NCBI GenBank assembly: GCA_022578965.1
Contig: MU400506.1
Span: forward strand, 992,001-1,056,000
Length of the DNA stretch: 64,000 nt
Origin: Xylaria sp. FL1777
Taxonomy: Eukaryota; Ascomycota; Sordariomycetes; Xylariales; Xylariaceae
Direction: 5' to 3'
Numbering within the stretch: position 1 is the first letter of the stretch; every line of letters starts with the position of its first letter. Of this stretch, positions 32,669 to 44,401 are shown piece by piece. The notes below the pieces were generated by a model. The model saw only the letters and a list, made by a program, of their open reading frames with translations. It did no database searches and was not told where the DNA came from. Made by a program: the position numbers and the translations under genes.

Positions 32669-34190
32669 ATGAGGCTCAAGGACGTGCACCGGATAGAATT
32701 GCCGCCAGCGGCGGACATGCATGTCCACTTGCGCCAGGGCCAGGTCTGTGGTATCATTTTCTCTGGTTCATCCTGTATCGTCTGTACTGATTTCTTGCAG
32801 GTCATGAACCTGGTAGTCCCCTACATTCGAAGGGGAGGAGTAGACACCGTATTTGTCATGGCATGTGAAAACTAGAAATTACGTTAATCTGCCGAAGACC
32901 CAAGCTAACTCTTGTTAATAGCCAAATCTGCAACCACCCGTCACTAGTGTTGGTGCTGCTCTGGAATACAAGTCTCAGCTGCAGGCTATCGAACCTGAAG
33001 TCAATTATTTGATGTCTCTCTACGTGAGCCGCCTACAACCTGATTTGAACTTCATTATAGGTTGACGATAGACAGTTGCACCCTTCCGTTACCCCTGATG
33101 TAATTGCTGAAGCTGCAAAAGCCGGTATTGCAGGGGTCAAGCTGTACCCTCAAGGTATCTATCATCACATTTTATTACTACCTCAAGTCCATGATATTAA
33201 CATCGAGATAGGCGTCACTACAAACTCTGAATCGGGAGTCGCCGGTGACTTCGTTGAGATTTATGCGCCCACTTTCGCAGCCATGGAGCAGCACGATATT
33301 GTGCTGAACTTACATGGAGAGGTACCTGGAACTGTGCCAACAGATGATGTCTCACTCGAAGAGCTCTTTCTGCCCACTTTAAAGAGGCTAAACGAGAAAT
33401 TCCCGAAACTTCGTATCGTCCTCGAGGTGGGTCTTAGCTCTGAACAGTTCTTTCGACATTATTATATTCTAACATCAAGTATTTAGCACTGCTCCACTGC
33501 TGCAGCAGTTGATGCGGTCCGAGCCTGTGGCCCAACTGTCGCCGGTAAGCTCAGTATTCCAACTCTTAATCACAGGAGCTAGTTTATGTTATTACTGATA
33601 GAGTCTAATACATGTTGCTGCTCAGGTACGATAACGGCGCACCACTTATATTTAACAGGTGACATAAGTGAGGTAGACCCTCACGCCTTTTGCAAGCCAA
33701 TCCCAAAGACGCCCTCCGATCGAGATGCTCTTCTGAAAGCTGTTTGCAGCGGCGACTCCAAGTTCTTCTTGTCCGTAATACTGATGATCTTATCCACTCA
33801 CATCGACCATTGTTCTAACATTGTTTATCTTCTAGTGGAAGCGATAGTGCGCCTCATCCATTAGTAACCAAGCAAGGCAAACCTGTCCCGGCGGGTGTAT
33901 TCACGCAGCCATACGCGACACAGCTGGTCCTGTTGGCCTTAGAGGAAGCAACTGAAAAGGGCATAATTGACGAGAAGGACGTCACACAAGAAAATATCGA
34001 GGCATTCTTGAGTCTGAACGGAAGACGTTTTTACAAGCTACAAGAGCCCTCACCTACCGGACCACGAGTCATAATGAAGAGAACAGGCGAAATGATACCA
34101 CCAAGCATACGGAGCGCCGATGGAACCCTCGAGATTGGCATCTCGAGATCCGACGCCACTGTATACAGCATGTATTTCACTTCTGGATAG
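32669..34190 (+). CDS. URA4: Dihydroorotase (URA4), 8 exons
   Basis: Exons 32669-32743, 32801-32860, 32922-33023, 33076-33154, 33212-33426, 33487-33544, 33626-33770 and 33836-34190 give 362 residues, close to yeast Ura4 (364). The enzyme closes carbamoyl-aspartate to dihydroorotate in de novo pyrimidine synthesis. Metal ligands are visible: His18 and His20 in MHVHLRQG, the lysine expected to be carbamylated (Lys101 in GVKLYP), NLHGE, the histidine of EHCSTAAAV across a splice junction, and the catalytic Asp of FGSDSAPHP. The second intron (32861-32921) must start with GC rather than GT: only ATG/GCATGT joined to ATAG/CCAAAT restores the conserved VMPNLQPPVT. The fourth intron (57 nt) has no stop and keeps frame. 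It is divergent from ADE12. Confidence 0.93.
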
Positions 34191-34555
34191 TTCGCGATTC
34201 TATAACATCCATCCAAAGAAAAGATAAAATAACAGAATTTATCCAATGAATATCTAATTTAATACATTTAACTGCGATATTAGAAAGAAAGGATAAGCAG
34301 GGGTCGCAGACGACGTCATTTATAGAGGGACATGACCCCACTTAGTAGGTAATCCCTGACTGCAGCTGGGGTGCATTAGCTTACCGCAATAGGTTACCTA
34401 TCTTATCAGCAAGCTGTCTTGATTCGCTGAATTGAAACATCAAGCTCGCGACTGAGAACAAGCTCATTGCACTACATATCTATCTAGACAGCCAGAAGAA
34501 GACACGAAAAAGAGGCTGAATCGTATCTCCCGGGCACCGAACACAAATTTCCACA
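34191..34555. other. Intergenic region
   Basis: Short tandem spacer between URA4 and the cyclin-like gene. Nothing recognisable. Confidence 0.5.
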
Positions 34556-35698
34556 ATGGCACACATGACGAATCCGCTCGCAACAGTGGACCAGCTGTAC
34601 AGACGCACATCCTCGTTCAGCGCGCTCCCGTCCGATCTGCAAGACGCGATCTTCTTCGCGACCCAAACCCTGACGCAGGCAGCGGGCCTCCTCCTCCGCC
34701 TCCCACAGTCCGTGACGGCGCAAGCAAATGTGGTGCTAGCCCGCTACTGGCTCGAGGAGCCGCTCCTCGCCGACGAGTTCAGCGTACGTTGCGTTGCCCC
34801 TGTTCCTATACGCACATCATCCATCCATCCACACCGAGACGACGGAGAAAGAGAACTCCAAAATTGCAAACTAGCTGGCTAACCCACGTCCACCGTCCAG
34901 GACGTCTCAGCAGCCTCGCTGTTCCTCGTGTCGAAACTAAGCGGACACCCGAGCCGCCCGCGCGACGTAACCAACGTCTACGCATACCTCCTCTCGCCAG
35001 GGTCGCCGCTCTTCCGCTCCCCCCCTTCCTCCTCCTCCCCCTCCCACTCCTCTTCCACCACCACCACACCAGATCCATCCACATACTACGTCTCAGAGAG
35101 CGACTTCGACGCCTCGCTCCGGCGCATACTACGCCTGGAGGCGCGCATCCAGCGTGCGCTAGGCTTCGACACGCACGTGGCGCTGCCGCACGGGCTGGCG
35201 GTGACGTATCTACAGGCGCTGGACTTCTGCGGCAGCGGCAACAGCGACGGCAGCGACGGCTCGCGACGGGCGCGCGTGACGCGGCGCGTGGTCGCGCACC
35301 TGAACACGGCGCTGCTGTCGCCGCAGATGCTGTACCTGACGCACCAGCCCAACGCGCTGGCCGTCGCGGCCATCTACAGCGCCGCGCGGGACGCCGGGGT
35401 CGGCGCCAAGATGCCCGAGTGTCCGTGGTGGGAGGTGTTCGACGTCGACCGCGAGGAGCTCGGGTTCCTGGTCGTCGGGATGCGGAGCCTGGGGGGTCTG
35501 GTGCGGAAGCTGAGGGGGGATTTCAAAGCGCTCGCCGAGGGCCGCATGATCACGAGGAGGGATGTCGAGGTCGAGATGGCGAGGCGCGGGCTGAAGGTGA
35601 GGAATGGTGCGGGTGCGGGTGCCGGGGTCGACGGGTTGGATGAAGAGGAAGCCATGATGCGGAGTTTGGATGCTAGGGCTGAGAAGATAGAAGCGTGA
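34556..35698 (+). CDS. Cyclin-L-like protein
   Basis: Two exons, 34556-34783 and 34901-35698, give 341 residues; the intron is 117 nt with a GTACGT donor. The N-terminal cyclin box fits cyclin L/T-type transcriptional cyclins: LTQAAGLLLRLPQSVTAQANVV, then RYWLEEPLL, DVSAASLFLVSKLSGHPSRPRDV, and VYAYLLSPGSP. A Ser/Thr/Pro-rich loop (~115-140) interrupts the fold, and a second cyclin repeat follows (RILRLEARIQRALGFDTHVALPHG ... LTHQPNALAVAAIYSAAR). Such cyclins pair with CDK11/CDK9-like kinases that act on RNA polymerase II or splicing. The partner is not visible here. The second exon is very GC-rich, so long open frames occur on all strands; the cyclin frame is the one with conserved sequence. 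Confidence 0.82.
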
Positions 35699-36017
35699 AT
35701 CACAATGCACCGCGGTTAACTGAGGAGGAGACAGAGGGGACAGAACATTACTATTTGCTGCGAAATAGTGCTACATATACCCAGTTGAATGGCAGCTTGA
35801 TTCCAAGGCCCCCTCTTGGGGATCATCTACACCTAGGCAGACTAAGGCACTTGGCCTTGAATAATTACAGTATCCTCCCAGTACTGTCTTGGGTATGGAC
35901 TTCAATTCGTTTTTTTCTCTTCAACCCCTTTTGTCGATATATCTCCGTTCAGCCGCGAGTCCAGACTCGCCACCATTCTTCTATCGTCACCCCTGGGTAC
36001 CTTTTTTAGGCGGCAGT
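35699..36017. other. Convergent intergenic region
   Basis: Short spacer between the 3' ends of the cyclin-like gene and the unknown minus-strand gene. Nothing else seen. Confidence 0.5.
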
Positions 36018-37262
36018 CTATGAAACCACGGTCTCTTCTACCGAAACGACCTTTTGCGATGTGACTTCAGAAGAAGGTAAACTGCCCGTCGAAGCTAGCA
36101 ACACACCAAGACAATCGAGCATCTCCGTTTCAAAAACCTTACGATGGAAACCGAACGTCGTCAAGGTCTTGTCAATGATACTAAGTTCATCTGCCTGCCG
36201 CTTCTCGCTCAAGGCCACAGTGTCATCTGTATCATTCGCAGTGTCGTTCTGATAGGTTTTGTTGAGCTTTTCAAAGTCGGCTTTTGCATCCGTGAGGATA
36301 TTGGCTTTCTTTGCGTTGAGACCAATTGAGATCCAGTAGAACGTCGTTCGTGTCTTCTCAAGAGCCTTGCGCTTGCCATCCTTTACCGCTCCCAAGAAAT
36401 TGACTGACTTATCAATGAGTCTCATGAGCTCAGGAAACTGGACTATAAAGACTTGTCAGCTGTTTTCTACCGTCAAGCTTCGAGGGAAACACGCAGGGTC
36501 TCCATGGTAAACAAGTGGCTCGAATATTCTGATACTTTTTCTTCAAACAACTAGGCAGGAATAGAGCAGAGGTGACTCGTGTATCCACTTACTATCTCCT
36601 GAGCCTGTCGGGTGAACACTTTGACACTGCTGGTACATCTCTGACAGGCTAGTCGTTACCATACTTGCATCGATAGCAAATGGTGGCACATTGTACTTCT
36701 TGCTGACGAGGTTGCTTTCTTGATTTTCGACGTGGATACTTGCAAACACCTCACGTAAATCCATGTGAGTACACCATTTATCGAGCCAACGGTAGCCAGC
36801 CTCGTTGACAAGTTGTAAAATAACGCCGGCTGCGAGATTCATTGTACTTGGGTCAATGTCGCCTTCGATTTTTTTCTCCGGATGCTCGGCATAAAAGTTC
36901 TCTAATGAGCGCTCATTGTTTGGTGTAACTTCAGCTGTTTCGGCATGGCTCTGGATCGAGAGGGTAGTTTCGACGCTGTAGCGTAACGGGTTTGGCTCCT
37001 CAAAATTAGACTGAAGTTCCTTTGCAGGTTCAACAAGCACCACTTGCCCTAGGCTTCCAGTAAATGTTGGTTTGGATGGTAGATGGGGAGTAGTCAAAGG
37101 AAGGCTCGTCTCGTCTTGCCTCCCCTTCTCCAGGCTGTGATCCTCATTTGCCAGGAATGGTGACTGATTCCTGTCAGATGATTTCAGGTCTCCAAATTGA
37201 GACATATTTCCGCAATTTGCATATTGTTCCCAGCCTGCTCCGTCTTGGCTATTACTTTTCAT
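36018..37262 (-). CDS. Uncharacterised protein, two exons (possibly a third upstream)
   Basis: Exons 36593-37262 and 36018-36442 join through a 150-nt intron (GTAAGT donor, GCTGAC branch-like site, TTTATAG acceptor) to give 364 residues. I do not recognise the family. The first ~130 residues are polar and disordered. After that the sequence becomes helical: LAAGVILQLVNEAGYRWLDKW, then ASMVTTSLSEMYQQCQSV, and in the second exon FPELMRLIDKSVNFLGAVKDG and TTFYWISIGLNAKKANILTD, ending in a Ser/Val-rich tail. The splice is supported because other acceptors in the intron hit stop codons at once. No membrane segment or enzyme motif is seen. The start at 37262 may be internal: an upstream candidate exon exists at 37458-37541. 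Confidence 0.62.
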
Positions 37263-37457
37263 CTTGAAAGGAAGGGGCTCTGGTGGCGGTGCGCCTTCTC
37301 TTACTCTCCGCTTACTTCAAGGTCAGTAGGCTACCTGGGCAAGGGGTAAAAATACAGAGGATGAAAATAGTGTAGTTGGAAGCAGTAATCGAATTATAAA
37401 GTGGCAGTGGTGAAGACTGGAAAGACCAGAAAGAGGAAAGAGGAAATTACCACTAAC

Positions 37458-37541
37458 CTGGAGAGAGTTTTCATAATCCTCTCGCTCCTGCTGCGGGTCC
37501 TGCTTCTCCAACAGCTTGTTTTTCAGCTCGCGCTTCCCCAT
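37458..37541 (-). other. Candidate 5' coding exon of the 36018-37262 gene
   Basis: A 28-codon stretch beginning ATG GGG AAG CGC has strongly coding-like codons (MGKRELKNKLLEKQDP and following) and ends at CAG/GTTAGT. The downstream side has a CTACTGAC branch-like site and acceptors that can join in frame to PLPFKMKSN, just before the 37262 ATG. The exact acceptor is ambiguous. Confidence 0.4.
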
Positions 37542-39357
37542 CTCCAGCGTTACCAAAAAGGTGTAATATGGGAAGGAAGGAGTGTGTCACTGCTTCTGAG
37601 TTCAGCGGACTGTGAGGATGGTGTATTGGCAGGTACAAGATTGAAGGGATGCAGCTGTCTTCAAAGTCTAAAGAAGGACATGGAAACTTTCTCAAGTTCA
37701 AGATATTATCTAGAAGACTAACAGGGCCAAATAGGCCAACAGCAGACTGGGTTGTTGCACCGTACCTTCCTAGTGACTACCTAGGTAGTTGTACATATAC
37801 ATACCTAGGTAGGTATACAGGTAAATACACCAGCGGAGAGCGTTGCGCAGTAACAGACACCTACTCTGATAAGGTACCCTATCGGGTATATACAGCCTAA
37901 CATGTACCTAATAAAATGTAAAGTGGTATTCTACTAGGGAAATTTCGTATGTAGAGCAGCCTCGGGTTCATAATTACCTACATCCTAAGGGGCCATTACT
38001 TACCCGTGTTCTTGAGTACTACCCAGGAGCCGGTGTGGCACCAGATAAGAGCTACCATATTTAGCAACAGCAGCGTTCACCTCCACATTCTTACATACAT
38101 TGCTCAAGTCAATATGATTATTCACCAAGAGCTTAAGTGGAAACACTATTAACCACAAGGTGAAATAGTTAAGCTATGCATTCCCTAAAAAAAAAACCAT
38201 AATTGATCTTCCTATCTTAGATGCCGAGACGACATCCAAGGGTATATTGGAAAGAGGTAGCCCAAGTAGTCCGTAACTTATATGTAACGGTTCGATAGTT
38301 GCCCAATAGATCTACCTTATAACACAAGCGTGTCAGTCTCCAGCCAAGTAGCGATCAAAATCCTTGTTCAGCCCTATTTCGCAGATGATTGCTCTTCTAT
38401 ACCTCAAGGCGTTAATTTCATTAACATAAGCTCTGATTTAGATCGACTCTTATCTGCCAGACAACTGGTCTTTTGAGAGAGAGGGAAAAAAAAAGGAAGA
38501 CAGTGCCTCGACGACAAGAGGAAAAAAGAGAAAAAGGTAGCCGAGAGCTTCGTTAAAATTTTCGTCAGCCTTTGTCTTGTAAGCGTCCGATTGAGTTTTT
38601 TCTCAATGTTAGCACCAATTTACTTATCATTTTTTAACCTCATCTACTTATTGTTTAGGACTGCTCTCTGCTCGTCCAATATAAACATCTTGGAGATCGT
38701 CTATAACTAACAATAAACACACCCATATATCGAGAACCAAAAGAGTGTATTGATCGGCTGACTAAGGCGGTACATAATTGTATTTACGTTAGAAGATTGT
38801 CGAATAGCTGTAGGTATACGGTGGTCAGTTATCAAATGGAAAACTTTCATGTAAGAAAATCTATAGTTGTTAGTTCATGAACCTAATTTGAAACTTTATT
38901 ATTAGGCGGCGTAGGAGCTGAGTTCCAAAAAAAATTCATAATGTTACATGGCTTCTGCGTGGGATATTATAGTTGGTGTGTTAATTGATAGGCAATGTGG
39001 ATCGACGGAGACATCTTACTGGAAATCCAATGTGTTGCAGTTGACAAAACTAAAGATTGAGGTTTCCACAACAAGTGAGATTTGGTGCTTTTAATGTTTG
39101 CCACGTGGAGTTTATTAACCAATATCCAACATCTGAATAAGGCAAAATATACAGACCAATAGCAAGTATGTATATGCAATATAGACCGTGCAAATCCCCA
39201 TTCGACACAGCAAGAATCTTTTCAGACCTTTTCAAAAGATATATAACCAGTAACTCCGAATCTTTCCGCCCAAACCCAGGGGGGGAAATATCCACTCCAT
39301 GCTATACCAACGCCGCTTGCCCACCTGAGCGACCGCGCTCCATATCCATGCGGATAT
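37542..39357. other. Intergenic region, 1.8 kb
   Basis: Contains two TACCTAGGTA palindromes at 37778-37787 and 37802-37811, about 240-270 bases upstream of the candidate exon, then AT-rich DNA with short A runs. Beyond ~38.9 kb it is presumably the 3' flank of the phosphate transporter gene. No gene is supported. Confidence 0.5.
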
Positions 39358-41723
39358 CTAATTTACGAGTAGATGCCCTACATCGTGTAACCGTATATCT
39401 TCCATTTCGAGGGGCTGGCCCCCGCGATCTATCCTGCCCCAACCCGCGCCCCAGCGAGGGAGTACCCCTGTGTTTCCTGTGGCTTCGTCCACCGTTACGC
39501 CCGCTATGTTCGTAGTCGAGCTGGTGCTATCGGGGCGCCCTCCACGATTGTCTCGATGATTTCGTCCCCAAAAATGCCTCTTCCTAGTGTCGGCATTTTG
39601 GGCAGCGAGCTCTGGACTCGTCATGATACCCACACGGCTGCCACGACCAAAACTGCCATGCGACGAGCGAGGGTACATGAAACCTGCTGGTCGACCGCCG
39701 CCGAAAAGATTCCACCACTTCTTGGGCGTCTCCACGATGCTACCGTTGCGGCCAGAGTTATAAGATGTCGGACGCTCGCCAGCAAGTTCCTCCAAAGTGT
39801 AGCCCTTCGTTTCGGGAACTAGGAGAGAGACGATGAGCCCCGAGAGCATGAAGAGCGCAAATATCTGCATCAGTTTATCTATCCACGGTGTGCACGCGGT
39901 GCCTTGACAGTCTGGTTCTGCGCCCTTGTGCAGGAGAGGAACCGAGATGACTTGAGCGACGATGGCACCCACTTTACCCATGGCAGCGGAGATACCGTGG
40001 CCTGTTGATCGGTAGCGCGTTGGGTAGCATTCTCCAGGGATAATGAATGTGGTTGTATTGGGGCCGAAGTTGAAGAAATAATTAGCAATCACATAGAGGG
40101 CTAGCAACGACCCCTTGCTTAACCGGTAGTAGCAGAAGCCGAGTACGCTAAAGGTGATAGTTAGTATAGAGAAGCCGAGGATTTGGAGTGGCTTGCGTCC
40201 GATGGTGTCGATAAGGAAAATAGACGTCCAGTAGCCAGGTAGAGACCCTGCTACAACCAAGATTATAGTACCAACAGCGCTATTGTGAAGTGTCTCATGC
40301 AATGAGTCGCCATCCGCGTAGCCTATAGCTCCCAAGATAACCGTATTATTCAATCCAAGGCCATAAAACGCGAAGTCCTACCGACGATGTCAGATGACCA
40401 GAATACAAGCGCAAGGTAGTCTCTTACCAAGAAAAACCACGAAAGTGTAGTCCCGATCAGAACCTTAGCGTTTCTCCACTGACTGAAGTATTCATATGCA
40501 TCTCTCCACGACGCTGCTGGGATGGCGAGAGCAGGAGACGCAACTTTTTTCATCCGGGCTTGCTTGATTTCGTCAACCTCGCCCTCGGATTGGCTGGCCA
40601 TGTAAGCCTTAATATCGGCGGCTGCCTTTTCTACATCCTTGGCGACTTCAAAAGTACTACAACACTTGGAGTTAGTTATCGCAAATTGAGCGTAATTGGC
40701 AAGTGTTTTAGCAACATATGAAGCTTTTAGGATATAATCTTTGCTCAAAAGGATCTTTTGTACCCCAAAACTTTTAGGAAAGAAGAAAAACGAATAGGAT
40801 GATTGCGTACTATCTTGGGGTTTCGGGTATTGTGATGCGGTAATACAAAGCAAAGACAGCTGGAACGGCGCCTACACCGATAATGATGCGCCAGCAGCGG
40901 TCCGCAGCTGTTTGGCAATCGTAATCGCATTGGCTTAAGCTCGGGGCATGTTTGAAGACGTCGGCAAACGAAGCTGTCACTATAAGAGCAACGATTGCAG
41001 CGAAAAGCTGGCCGATGCCCTGCATAGAAAAGACAGCTGCCATCATGGCGCCTCGCCATCTCGTGGGCGCAAACTCCGAGGTGATCACTGAGCTTAGAGG
41101 ATAGTCGCCTCCAATTCCAATACTGGTGTCATTGTCAGCGGGATCTAGCTTGCGCAGCGAGAGGGGAGGGTGGACAAGATTTACCCCATCATTACTCGCC
41201 AGAAGGTCATTAGACCCGTGAAGCTTACGGCCTGGCTAGCAGCAATAAGACAGCAAGACAAGGTGGAAACAAGAATAATTCCTAGCTCGACTCCGTACAT
41301 CTTCCGTCGGCCGTATTTGTCGGCGAGCCAACCGAACACAAGTTGTCCGATCACAATACCGGCACTGGTTGATGTCTTCAGCGTTTGGCTCACCGATGTC
41401 GGCAGAACACCGTTATTGCCTCCATATCCATGGATCGCATCGCTAGGTGACCCTTGCCAGAAAACCACCCCTAGTAGTAACGTCACGAGGTTGATGGCGA
41501 AGATGTCGTATGAGTCCAAGAAGAACCCTATGCCGGCTACTAGTACGGCCCTGACATGGTACAGGCCGAAGGGGATCTTATCAATCTCGGATAAGGCGAG
41601 ACGTCGTCTTAGGTTTGGGTCTTGAATATGACTAAAGTCATTGAAGAAGTTATGAAATGCGCGGTTTCCCCCATACGTACGCTCGTACGTCATGGGGCTC
41701 ATCGGCTCCCCCAACACTTCCAT
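39358..41723 (-). CDS. PHO84: PHO84-type high-affinity phosphate:H+ symporter (MFS)
   Basis: Four exons, 41185-41723, 40811-41122, 40428-40656 and 39358-40377, give 699 residues. The protein is a polytopic MFS transporter of the phosphate symporter group: VAGIGFFLDSYDIFAINLV in helix 1, the loop 2-3 signature GWLADKYGRRKMYG, GIGIGGDYPLSSVITSEF in helix 4, PETPRYTFEVAKDVEKAAAD starting the central cytosolic loop, and GECYPTRYRSTGHGISAAMGK near helix 10. It should bring inorganic phosphate across the plasma membrane. After the last helix (SLLVPETKGYTLEEL) there is a hydrophilic tail of about 140 residues with Gly/Arg-rich stretches, longer than in yeast Pho84, making the whole protein about 100 residues larger than usual. 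I did not find a clear CACGTG site in the immediate promoter. Confidence 0.9.
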
Positions 41724-44401
41724 TGTGAAGATTCGGTACTGTCGCCTTTTTTGATGTCGTTTTTGGAGTACGCAAGCAAAGTTCGATAAGTGCCGTGGCC
41801 ATTCCCCAGGGTATCAAGTACGCATCCAACTGAGTTATGCGATATTCATGGCGCACTGTTCGGCTGAGATAGTCTCAGCCTAGGAACTTGAGATCGGGTC
41901 ACGAGTCGTATGGCATCACAATTAGACAGATACGCCTACAACACCCCCAAGTGTCATGGCGTTTGGGTACTGTCGACAAAGAGACGGCTTTCGGAATCTG
42001 ATAGATGCAAAAGGAGTAACAAGGTGAAAGGAGGCAGAAACGTTCGGGATGATGGAAAGAAACCGAGACTCGCGCTTCCGGGAAGGGCGGAGAGGAAGTA
42101 CGTATCAGTCTATCTACGTAAGGATGGTACACCACAAGGTAATTATAGGCGTACTGCGTAGGTATGTAATGACTAGCTACCAAGCCTTAGCTCCTGCAGG
42201 CGATACAAGCGATGACCCAATTATGCGGGTGTAGTGTGGTGCTGGACTTAGACTAGAGCAGGGTATGGTAAGGTCCAGAGGATAAGGCGGCCGAGAGTCT
42301 GACCAGTGGTGTACCGTAGCCACGAGTAAATGTACATGAGCGGTCTCAGCAGCGCCCGGTCCCTGCTTGCACTCCCGATGACCCCTGACGAAGTGGCTTG
42401 AACGGCTCCCAAACCTTTGTGTCGTTGCGTGCATGTGGCCGCCATTAGTCCAGTAGTGCCAAATCGAGTTTACAGACAGACAGACTCGGGATCACGGCTC
42501 GAGTACGCATAACGCATAGGTAATAGTATTATATCACAACACAATAGCCCACGCTCTGCCTTCAGGAACGTGCTCGGCTCATAGGTTCGCGTTGACGAGG
42601 TAGTAAGCATCCGTGGATAGCCATCAACGACTCCAACACCTGTAGCGTGACATCGAATCGGACGACTATCTAGTGTAGGTAGTAGATAGCTGATGCGAGT
42701 GATGCCTACGTCAAAACGTGCGGCGTTCCGCGCTACGAGTCATTGCCATTGGCGACCACTGGCGATCACTGTCGCCACCTTCTACATACCGCCCGTGGTT
42801 TTGGTAGTATTGCCACATACTTAATCGTGAGACCTGCTTGGCACCGTGTTACAGTGCAGGAACACTGCATCCCGAGATCTTTTCCGAGGCCTTTCCCGGC
42901 GGAGGAGGTCATTTACAGACCGAGCAGTACGCATAGACTGTGAGCAGATTTCCCGCGTATCTCTGCTGTCGTTATCAAATACCGGTAGCGTCCATCTCGC
43001 GTCCATCTCGCGTGGAGCGGGAGTGGAAATGAGGAGTGGAAATGAAGAGGCATCATTACTCCCTGTTGCTAACCAGCCACTCGGTAATACGTACAGGTAA
43101 TGCATACTGGTAATACATAGCCAATGCGCCCGGGGGGGGGGGGGGGGCATCACGAAAAGCATCAGACAATTTGGGGGTACGGTGATGATTAACGATACCT
43201 ACTCTCCGACGCCAGCTTCTTTGAAGGCTTCTAGCGGTTCTAGAGCCGCCGCACCCTGGCCGTGATGTTGGGAGTAGGTGGCACAGGCGTTCGGCCAACT
43301 ACCCAACCCGGACTAGAAGAGATTGGTTTCAGGGGTGCAAGGGAGTCAGATCCGATTGTTCGGTTTGAGAGGGGGCAGAAGCGATTTAGGGCAGACGCAG
43401 CTGCGTAACCAAGGCTTCGAGCTATTTCCGACCAGGGGTTTATGCGTAAGAACATTAACCTCCAACAGGCACTTAAGCATAAGACTTACTGTAGGCAGGC
43501 TGGCGTGCGAGCCGGCACCCTGTACATATAGATACCAGATACCTACCGTACCTGCCTACTTAGGTCGGTCCCTTACACTAAGGCAGGCTCTCCCGCCATA
43601 ACCAATTAAAGCCGTGTACTGTAAAACGTGCTCAGTGGCTGGCTTGCACCGTTGTTAGTGCTAGGTACACTTACGTACTTGTCATGCGTCTTCCAAATGC
43701 CTCGGATGGGCGATGGCACGATGTACTTATAAAGAACAGATCCTCCCTGTCCACTGCCTATCGCACGGGTCTCCTCCATCACGGCGTCAAGGCTAGCACA
43801 CAGCAGGTAGGACTGCTTAAACCGGGTAGTCTACCTAGGACTTTCGGTCAAAAGCAAAAAGAGTCCTGTCAGCCTGAAGATACTCTTGGTTCCGTCTCAA
43901 GCGAGCAAGTAAGGGGGAGAGAAGTATGCAAGTGACTCACGGCACATATTTGATATTGCCGCGTTCCTGCAGTGAGCAAATGCTAGGTGAGAATTCGGAT
44001 TCGGATACAAGTACCAGCTGAGAACGTCCCACTCTCCTGCCTGATGTCCCGTGTGTGCATGCCCACGCGCGTCGAAAACTTCTGGAACCCGAAGAACGAA
44101 CGAGACCCAGGCTGATTGGTTCTCCGCCTCAGACCGAGTTTCTCACCTCTGTTTGACCAACCCCTATTGGACGCCTCACAAGAGTAGGTTGGTGATATAG
44201 GTACACCACAGAATGGGCTGTCCTCATCTATCACGAGAAACAGTCATACCAAGACAACGCCAATAAGATCTACTGGGGATGAGAGTCCGAGGTTGCACCG
44301 CAGTGGCTGTTTCAGGGTGTCATCAATGAATCCATATCCTTCATTTTCTCAGAGAAGGCTACGCTGATGCTAAAATCTGCATATCGTTTCGAAGAATTCC
44401 C
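41724..44401. other. Intergenic region, 2.7 kb
   Basis: Promoter of the phosphate transporter on the left and 3' flank of MET2 on the right. The middle holds a patch of short tandem duplications and a G16 tract (42990-43147). Small ORFs are present but none has coding character. Confidence 0.5.
42990..43147. repeat. Cluster of short tandem duplications ending in a G16 run
   Basis: Four structures lie side by side: an exact 11-bp duplication (GTCCATCTCGC, 42990-43011), a 13-bp duplication (GAGTGGAAATGAG/A, 43021-43046), a 13-bp unit in three imperfect copies starting GGTAAT (43083-43121), and 16 consecutive G residues (43132-43147). Confidence 0.8.

Noticed and set aside
34789..35643. Long 284-codon ORF overlapping the cyclin-like gene in another frame
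   Set aside because: It is a product of very GC-rich DNA with few stops: Arg/Ala-rich, no motif, and it crosses the intron of the cyclin gene.
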